NCBI GenBank assembly: GCA_028829895.1
Contig: CM054183.1
Location: forward strand, 16,355,975 to 16,419,974
Source of the DNA: Sinotaia quadrata
Taxonomy: Eukaryota; Mollusca; Gastropoda; Architaenioglossa; Viviparidae
Reading direction: 5' to 3'
DNA length: 64,000 nt
Part shown: piece after piece, positions 61,901-64,000 of the stretch
Layout: the number at the start of each line of letters is the position of its first letter
Position numbering within the stretch: position 1 is the stretch's first letter
Notes under the pieces: generated by a model
Seen by the model: the letters and a program-made list of their open reading frames with translations, nothing else
What the model was told of the DNA's origin: nothing
The model's database searches: none
Translations under genes and position numbers: made by a program

Positions 61901-64000
61901 GAATCAACATTCCAGCAAGAAATGACTCAAGTCAATAAATAAGTTGTTTGTTTATTACAATCAAACAAACTAGTGTTTGAATACTGATGATCATTCTGCA
62001 AGAGAGTACCACACTGTTCAAACCTTCAATTTCTCAAGCACAGAGGGAAGAACAGACATGTTTTGCTATAGAAAAGAACAAAAACAAATAAAACAAGTGA
62101 TAATCATAATGCACAATAGCACTTTCCACTCACCTTCCGTATTCTCTGGAACTAAAGGAACAAGTGGTTCATTGGTTTGCGGGTTGGTACCTAAGCGTCG
62201 TGCAATACGGTTAAAGCAAGCTGAACAGCATTTTGTCATGTCATCTGTCATCTCTGAAACAAATATCTCTTGATATTATGCACATAGTCATCTCCAAAAG
62301 AAACAGCAACTCGATACTATGCACAGTCATCTTTGCAAGAAATAGCTACTCTTGATTTTATGCACACAGTCATCTCCAAAACAAACAGCAACTATGATTA
62401 TTATACACAGTCATTTCTGAAACAACAACTCTTGGGATTATAAATAGTCATTTCTGAAAGAAACATATACACAGTTTTTTGCCATATCTGATAAGAACCC
62501 CCCAAAAAAAAACAAAAACAAAAAAACCCAACAACCCAGCAACTCCTGGTATTGTATGCCATTAAGAAAATTAATGTTTTCAGTCAACTCTGAACAAAAC
62601 AGTTTCTCCTGATATTACACTTCATAGTTATTCAATAAGTCAAAAAGTACATAATGTTTTCAGTCAGCTCTGAAACAAAACAGCATCTCCTGATATTACA
62701 CTTCATAGTTATTCAATAGGACAAAAAGTACATATTGTTTTCAGTCAGCTCTGAAACAAAATAGCAAATATTTTACAGTTATTTATAAAAAAGTCCAAAA
62801 GTACATGTTTTCAGTCAGCCCTGAAACAGAACAGTATCTTTTGATATTACACTTCATAGTTACTTCAAAAAGATAAAACATGTAATGTTTTCATACAGCC
62901 TTGAAGGTCATCATCTCCAGATTTTACAGAGCAAAATGCGTAAATAATTTCAGAAAGAAAGCGCAAAATTGTTAGTCAGCTCTGAAACAAAACAGTACCT
63001 TTCTATGTTATTCATCATTGCCGAAGGAAAATACACAAGGGAACTACTGCTAGAGCAGTGAAGAACTAGAATGACAAATCTTTATAAAAAGTAATTAAAA
63101 GCCAGTTAGTGACTGACAGTTAAATTATAAACAAAGAGAGTGGCTGATCATGTTTTGATAACTGCGGAAAGAGTGCTTTCATTTCCCTCCCCTTGCCTTG
63201 ATCATATCAAACACAACTAACAATGTCCTCGATCAAAAGTGTAGTCTGGGGAGAGACTTGATATGACTGACATAAAAGAGTCTGCAATTCTAGATTGCCT
63301 ATAAAGACACTCTGTAATGAGATTTATTATATGAGTAATAAAAAGCTGAGCTTCAGATAAAAATTTATTGGTACATAAGTACCAACATTCATTTTAATTT
63401 TTACAAGTACAGTGAATATTGGGGTTTTTTTATTTAAAAAAAAATCATGATCTCTATCAACTCTGAAATAAAAAAAAAACATTTTGCAGTTTTATACACC
63501 AAAGCTATTTCTAAAATAAAGTTCATCACATTTTCAGTTATCTCTGTGACAAATAACATGTCCCAAAGTTATATGCTCAGTTAGCTCTAAAATTTACCGC
63601 AAATCCCTATACAGTATAGCAGAGATATTTCTGAGAGAAAGTACACTGTGTTTCCAATCAAACATACCTTCTCCTTACAGTATATGCCACAGTTATTTCT
63701 GAACAGAGATTTCAACACTTTCCCCATCACTCAGGAACTAATAATACATACACTGTGGGTAATATCTGTAAGAGCAACATCATGGTAAGTACACTTTTAT
63801 CCATAAGCAGAAATTAAAAACAAATATTTTCCTAACGACAACTATTTAGTCAGAATGCTGTTGTTTTATATTTATGTTTTAAATAAAATTCTTTAATTTT
63901 AGTATATTATTCTGCATTGTTGCTTTATTTATTTGCATCTTATGTATTAAAGAAGTTATATCATTAGTTAGAATACAAACTTACGAAGGTCTTTGATGAT
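15140..64000 (-). CDS. NCOR1: Nuclear receptor corepressor NCoR/SMRT (SANT2 to C-terminus; 20 exons, 5' end outside window)
   Basis: Join in transcript order: 64000-63985, 62253-62134, 58427-58374, 55413-55274, 54192-54036, 53079-52785, 50759-50385, 49613-49447, 48134-47908, 45714-44689, 43134-42952, 38757-38536, 35486-35292, 34957-34805, 32430-32292, 31574-31194, 26017-25628, 24824-24577, 21598-21286, 16773-15140. All junctions are GT-AG and in phase, giving about 2,144 residues. Known function: nuclear scaffold bridging unliganded nuclear receptors to HDAC3 complexes. Seen: SANT2 ([25 protein letters not shown]), [16 protein letters not shown](H/K)GTP repeats, CoRNR-like [11 protein letters not shown] and [10 protein letters not shown], and terminal [11 protein letters not shown]. 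The vertebrate order is kept. Invertebrates usually have one copy, so NCOR1 versus NCOR2 is not implied. Confidence 0.95.
16774..21285 (-). other. NCOR1: NCoR last intron
   Basis: 4.5 kb of AT-rich sequence. A short 18-bp repeat (TGCAACTGTACTACATAC-like, 3 copies) lies at 18406-18455. No exon or mobile element recognised. The open frames at 20221-20412 and 20511-20717 lack motifs. Confidence 0.6.
21286..21598 (-). CDS. NCOR1: NCoR penultimate exon (Q6 tract)
   Basis: Acceptor TTTTCTACAG. It encodes DERTASQL, six Gln, [40 protein letters not shown] and [15 protein letters not shown]. The end at GGAG/GTAATT (phase 1) joins correctly to the last exon (G+GT, then LQAADSSG). Reading through this donor continues [20 protein letters not shown] and stops at TGA 21217-21215, four bases before another GT donor. 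Confidence 0.8.
22320..22595. repeat. About 55-60-bp tandem repeat, about 5 copies
   Basis: Units share CAATCTAAAACAGAA(C/T)(A/G)CATG and AGTGAAGATTA with A-rich linkers. Confidence 0.85.
22999..23249. repeat. Two-copy tandem duplication, period 124 bp
   Basis: Copies starting near 23013 and 23137 are essentially identical through ATGTTTAACAATTGTTTG, CAGGACAAGTCATTTGCATA and CACTTACACCCTAAAAATT, implying a recent event. Confidence 0.95.
24577..24824 (-). CDS. NCOR1: NCoR exon
   Basis: Acceptor CCCTGGAACAG, donor GTGAGT; the alternative GT two bases earlier breaks the phase. It encodes [40 protein letters not shown] and [17 protein letters not shown], phase 0. The basic LNWRKRVV segment is the only non-low-complexity part. 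Confidence 0.9.
25628..26017 (-). CDS. NCOR1: NCoR exon with receptor-interaction motif (N2-type CoRNR box)
   Basis: Acceptor GGTATTTGCAG, donor GTTTTC. It encodes [20 protein letters not shown], long Ser/Gly-rich stretches, then [20 protein letters not shown] and [29 protein letters not shown] parallels human ITLADHICQIITQDFAR, with IDAII as the CoRNR core. Its position after the N3-type motif is the vertebrate order. Phase 1. Confidence 0.95.
26880..27282. repeat. Minisatellite split by the hAT insertion (left part)
   Basis: Units contain CTACCCACATTATTATGACC and CTCTTTGGGG. A second motif, AAGTCAAGCAAATGCCATTT, near 27166-27185 reappears at 30036-30060, just right of the hAT element. The array therefore predates the insertion. 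Confidence 0.88.
27545..29465 (-). pseudogene. hAT transposase pseudogene (KIAA1586/ZNF862-like group)
   Basis: Minus-strand fragments in order: about 29465-29280 ([17 protein letters not shown]), 29197-28931 ([20 protein letters not shown]), 28899-28666 ([19 protein letters not shown]), 28640-28299 ([37 protein letters not shown]) and 27768-27574 ([20 protein letters not shown], then [13 protein letters not shown]). DSTDxS, SDGA and the C-terminal ESGFSLMNxxKTKxRN-like dimerisation segment are hAT hallmarks. Frameshifts and stops separate the pieces, so it cannot encode a working enzyme. Confidence 0.85.
28130..28275. repeat. About 50-bp tandem repeat inside the hAT element, 3 copies
   Basis: Units share TAGCTTAGATATTCTGG, CTTTAATGAA and CTGAAAAGTACTGT. 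It lies in the decayed transposase region and is one cause of its disruption. Confidence 0.8.
30011..30070. repeat. Minisatellite continuation right of the hAT element
   Basis: AAGCAAATGCCATTTGTTA and TGCAGACTTTTT match sequence left of the element at 27170-27190 and 27258-27268. Confidence 0.75.
31194..31574 (-). CDS. NCOR1: NCoR exon with receptor-interaction motif (N3-type CoRNR box)
   Basis: Acceptor CATTTTTCAG, donor GTTTGT. It encodes [20 protein letters not shown] through [19 protein letters not shown] to [26 protein letters not shown] matches human ITAANFIDVIITRQI (RID N3) and fits I/LxxI/VI (IDAII). This helix is known to dock on the coactivator groove of unliganded receptors. Gly/Ser-rich flank. 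Phase 1. Confidence 0.95.
31684..31767. mobile_element. Short pogo/Tigger-like MITE remnant
   Basis: ACCTCACTAATCCAGATT at 31684-31701 and, inverted at 31765-31741, CAGGGAAACCTCACTAATCT form terminal repeats. The right terminus is followed by TA, the target used by Tc1/mariner-pogo elements. About 85 bp. Confidence 0.5.
32292..32430 (-). CDS. NCOR1: NCoR exon, His-rich
   Basis: Acceptor TGCTTTCTCAG, donor GTGAGA. It encodes [40 protein letters not shown] and SLPPES, closing in phase 1. Confidence 0.9.
33005..33560. repeat. 44-50-bp minisatellite, about 12 copies, carrying AGGTCA half-sites
   Basis: Units combine AGGTCA or a variant, GTCACACTACACTCACCC and CTCTAAAAACAACAAA. Two copies (33045-33057 and 33495-33507) read AGGTCA-G-AGGTCA, a perfect DR1 nuclear-receptor element. 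Confidence 0.92.
33565..33858. repeat. About 42-bp tandem repeat, 7 degenerate copies
   Basis: Units share TGTTATTGCCTATTATCTCA then GACAATTATTGTC; ATAATTAT and ATTATTG pieces recur. Confidence 0.85.
34255..34792. repeat. 34-bp minisatellite, about 15 degenerate copies
   Basis: The unit is TTACTTAGTTAAATGTCTGA then GTAAGACTACTGGT; period 34 in the better copies. It ends about 12 bases below the donor of the Q18 exon, so it fills the start of that intron. Confidence 0.92.
34805..34957 (-). CDS. NCOR1: NCoR exon with Q18 tract
   Basis: Acceptor ACTTCTCTCAG, donor GTAAAT. 51 codons in phase 0: [14 protein letters not shown], eighteen Gln (mixed CAG/CAA), [19 protein letters not shown]. Codon mixing should stabilise the tract against slippage. 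Confidence 0.93.
35292..35486 (-). CDS. NCOR1: NCoR exon with Q9 tract and NAGNAG acceptor
   Basis: Donor GTACCA. The acceptor region reads CCAACAGCAG, so splicing at either AG changes the product by one Gln. 65 codons in phase 0: [20 protein letters not shown] (first Gln from the preceding exon), nine Gln, [30 protein letters not shown] follows a similar point in vertebrate NCoR. Confidence 0.92.
36780..37120. repeat. 55-57-bp minisatellite, 6 copies
   Basis: The unit is ACATTCAGTACTAGTCTTTA then CTCTGTTTTACTAGCTGTTC and ATATATTTTCACAAG. Copies are nearly identical; period 55 between later copies. Confidence 0.95.
37915..38048. repeat. Two-copy tandem duplication, about 66 bp
   Basis: Both copies contain CTATTTTCCT(A/G)AAGTATTTTT and TAGTATTTTAACTTCTACA followed by AGTAGCCAATAG. 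Confidence 0.9.
38254..38460. mobile_element. Possible hAT-like MITE
   Basis: The left end CAGAAGTCAACAAACG and inverted right end CAGGGTTCAGCAGCC share CAG-TCA-CA spacing, with GGCCCACTGG-like sequence inside. The layout resembles hAT MITEs of the GTCAGCAAAC type. No matching 8-bp duplication survives. It ends 75 bases from the exon at 38536. Confidence 0.45.
38536..38757 (-). CDS. NCOR1: NCoR exon with Q7 tract
   Basis: Acceptor GAATGTTTCAG, donor GTACTT. 74 codons in phase 0: [20 protein letters not shown], seven Gln, [20 protein letters not shown], ending DSTTLQ. Confidence 0.92.
38758..42951 (-). other. NCOR1: NCoR intron, nothing recognised
   Basis: 4.2 kb of AT-rich sequence. The plus-strand frame at 42295-42507 sits on A-runs and has no motif support. 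No RNA gene or clear mobile element seen. Confidence 0.6.
42952..43134 (-). CDS. NCOR1: NCoR exon
   Basis: Acceptor ACATTTTTCAG, donor GTATGA. 61 codons in phase 0: [20 protein letters not shown] to [17 protein letters not shown] resembles the GLSPREQ segment after TSQQM in vertebrates. Confidence 0.92.
44689..45714 (-). CDS. NCOR1: NCoR large exon with GSITxGTP repeats
   Basis: Acceptor TGCAATTACAG, donor GTAAAA; exactly 342 codons, phase 0 at both ends. It begins [37 protein letters not shown] parallels human PPPPLIPSSKT. Two family-specific repeats follow, [11 protein letters not shown] and [12 protein letters not shown], a hallmark of the central repression region. It ends [17 protein letters not shown], similar to human TILNDYITSQQM. 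Probably mostly disordered. Confidence 0.96.
45854..46050. mobile_element. Possible decayed MITE
   Basis: The left side has GAGTTGTTGATTTACAATC and GGTCAATAGTCAATTTGG. The right side has roughly inverted CGATCAGCCATAAGTCGACG. The TCGAC/GTTGA-type inverted ends suggest an old DNA transposon, but the termini are too degraded to be sure. Confidence 0.3.
47908..48134 (-). CDS. NCOR1: NCoR exon, Arg/Asp-rich
   Basis: Acceptor AATGTATCAG, donor GTGAGA. It encodes [38 protein letters not shown] and GRDYEVQ. The alternating R/D/E run resembles the RE-rich runs of vertebrate NCoR/SMRT. Phase 0. Confidence 0.92.
48915..49245. repeat. 36-bp minisatellite, about 9 copies
   Basis: The unit is TATCCACCCCTTCCTAACTG then ATGGTCAACTATATAC, period 36. 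Intronic. Confidence 0.93.
49447..49613 (-). CDS. NCOR1: NCoR exon
   Basis: Acceptor TTATTCCAG, donor GTGAGA. It encodes [20 protein letters not shown] then [15 protein letters not shown], a possible short amphipathic helix. Phase 1 at the end (CCT C). Confidence 0.9.
50385..50759 (-). CDS. NCOR1: NCoR exon, Pro/Ser/Arg-rich
   Basis: Acceptor TGCTGGCAG, donor GTGTGT (chosen because it keeps phase 2; a donor 9 bases further does not). It encodes [20 protein letters not shown] through [15 protein letters not shown] to RLSPRPP. Probably disordered. Confidence 0.9.
51094..51895. repeat. Very uniform 37-bp minisatellite, about 21 copies
   Basis: The unit is CAACACGCAAACTAAAATCT plus AGAGAACCGTTCTCTCT. 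The period is exactly 37 (for example 51132 to 51169). Almost all copies are identical; the main variant changes CCGTTC to CCATTC. Each unit holds AGAGAAC-C-GTTCTCT, a perfect 7-bp inverted repeat around one base. Lies in an NCoR intron. Confidence 0.97.
52785..53079 (-). CDS. NCOR1: NCoR exon with [12 protein letters not shown] motif
   Basis: Acceptor GATCGCAG, donor GTGTGA. It encodes [15 protein letters not shown] through [18 protein letters not shown] to TPQQSAPP. The DNDSSATxSADE segment is conserved in vertebrate NCoR1 (DNDSSATCSADED). Low-complexity Ser/Thr follows. Phase 2 at the end. Confidence 0.93.
53755..53960. repeat. About 58-bp tandem repeat, 3-4 copies
   Basis: Units share TCATTATATATTCTATCACA then CCTTAATTTCT and TCATTATA. 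Intronic. Confidence 0.85.
54036..54192 (-). CDS. NCOR1: NCoR exon, acidic Ser/Glu region after SANT2
   Basis: Acceptor TTTGTGCAG, donor GTTATA (weak). It encodes [20 protein letters not shown] then [18 protein letters not shown], paralleling human ERDVSQCESVASTVSAQEDE. Phase 1 at the end. Confidence 0.92.
55020..55205. repeat. About 64-bp tandem repeat, 3 copies
   Basis: The unit holds GACTTTCTAACTTATTATTC, ACACTTTATGAGACCTTG and AACAAAACA. Intronic, ending about 68 bases downstream of the SANT2 exon donor. Confidence 0.9.
55274..55413 (-). CDS. NCOR1: NCoR exon, main part of SANT2
   Basis: Acceptor GATGTGCAG, donor GTAAGA. It encodes [20 protein letters not shown] then [20 protein letters not shown], closely matching the SANT2 / histone-interaction domain of NCoR and SMRT. 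Ends in phase 0 at HKAQ. Confidence 0.96.
55414..58373 (-). other. NCOR1: NCoR intron inside the SANT2 coding region
   Basis: 2.96 kb of AT-rich sequence. Open frames at 56319-56594, 56403-56618 and 57281-57526 show no recognised domain. Direct repeats occur at its left end as listed. Confidence 0.55.
58160..58325. repeat. Short tandem duplications near the SANT2 exon
   Basis: AATTAGACAAATTATTAA(G/A)CTATTAATA occurs twice, then GGATAAA(T/A)G(C/T)AGTGAGCA-like units three times, ending about 50 bases below the exon at 58374. Confidence 0.8.
58374..58427 (-). CDS. NCOR1: NCoR exon, start of SANT2
   Basis: It encodes [18 protein letters not shown], nearly identical to human [17 protein letters not shown]. 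The acceptor TTCAACTTCAG has a good pyrimidine tract. A second acceptor 18 bases upstream (CATCAG, exon end 58445) is also in frame and would add six residues (GFPSTS). The donor is GTAAGC, phase 1. Confidence 0.92.
60330..61160. repeat. 48-bp minisatellite, about 17 copies
   Basis: The unit is CAGAATGTTACTTAGGACTT then TGGATAATTTAAAACATATT and TTCACTTC; period 48 (for example 60422 to 60470). 48 is a multiple of three, so frames stay open and give a repeated pseudo-peptide ([14 protein letters not shown]). Confidence 0.93.
61500..61870. repeat. 48-bp minisatellite, second block, about 7 copies
   Basis: Same unit as 60330-61160, resuming after about 340 bases of unrelated AT-rich sequence (61160-61500), which looks like an insertion into one original array. 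Confidence 0.9.
62134..62253 (-). CDS. NCOR1: NCoR exon with CxxC motif, between SANT1 and SANT2
   Basis: Acceptor GTTTCAG, donor GTGAGT. It encodes [20 protein letters not shown] and then a proline-rich segment ending PLVPENTE, closing in phase 1. CCSAC gives a CxxC pair that could be half of a small zinc site. An acceptor two bases further in (TCAGAG) is possible but would break the phase. Confidence 0.8.
62254..63984 (-). repeat. NCOR1: Intron built largely of tandem repeats resembling the neighbouring splice acceptor
   Basis: Two main arrays: about 47 bp repeating at 62254-62480 and about 80 bp at 62560-63010, with decayed copies to about 63720. Units contain TCTGAAAC on the plus strand, which is GTTTCAGA on the coding strand and copies the real acceptor GTTTCAG/AGATGAC at 62253. 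Confidence 0.8.
63985..64000 (-). CDS. NCOR1: NCoR exon 1 of window (cut by edge)
   Basis: Only the 3' end is visible: ATCATCAAAGACCTTC then the consensus donor GTAAGT. It leaves one base (C), which pairs with AG of the next exon to give Gln. It reads IIKDL. Confidence 0.65.

Larger units (their letters stand above)
58428..62133 (-). other. NCOR1: NCoR intron with large minisatellite
   Basis: 3.7 kb. Apart from the 48-bp arrays (60330-61160, 61500-61870), it contains one plus-strand coding-like stretch at 59775-59956 (see findings); otherwise nothing recognised. Confidence 0.55.

Overview
The window is AT-rich animal nuclear DNA. Its small phase-consistent exons are separated by 0.3-5 kb introns, and minisatellites and decayed DNA transposons are frequent. 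Protein style and repeat content suggest an invertebrate, probably a lophotrochozoan and perhaps a mollusc; this is inference, because no taxon-specific marker was found. There are no bacterial features, tRNAs, rRNAs or CRISPR arrays.

Layout. (1) 137-5009, minus strand: the first three coding exons of NTAQ1, the N-terminal glutamine amidohydrolase of the Arg/N-degron pathway. The rest of the gene lies left of base 1. (2) 7023-7379, plus strand: a complete 118-residue small protein with one hydrophobic segment and six downstream cysteines. It is divergent from NTAQ1, and its upstream exon and promoter probably lie between 4.7 and 5.4 kb. (3) 7.4-15.1 kb: non-coding DNA with several tandem repeats, a GC-richer stretch near 10 kb and, at its right end, the 3' UTR of the next gene. 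(4) 15140-64000, minus strand: about 2,140 residues of an NCoR/SMRT nuclear-receptor corepressor, from just upstream of the second SANT domain to the stop codon. I reconstruct twenty exons, nineteen complete and one cut by the window edge. Every junction has GT/AG ends and a matching codon phase. The chain carries SANT2, GSITxGTP repeats, several polyQ tracts, two receptor-interaction (CoRNR) motifs and the conserved QYETLSD tail. The N-terminal part (SANT1, deacetylase-activating region) lies beyond base 64000.

Mobile and repetitive DNA. The intron at 26018-31193 holds an almost whole but decayed hAT transposon (27283-30010) with recognisable terminal inverted repeats, a broken transposase on the minus strand, and a minisatellite split by the insertion. 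Three smaller candidate MITEs are present. More than twenty minisatellite arrays occur, including a very uniform 37-bp array whose every unit contains a 7-bp inverted repeat, and an intron whose repeats copy the splice-acceptor/exon boundary beside it.

I found no convincing new multi-gene system. The observations most worth checking are the degenerate third CoRNR box, an in-frame stop just past an exon end that could give a truncated NCoR, the decoy-acceptor repeats, the DR1 hormone-response-element matches inside an NCoR intron, and the small cysteine-rich gene.
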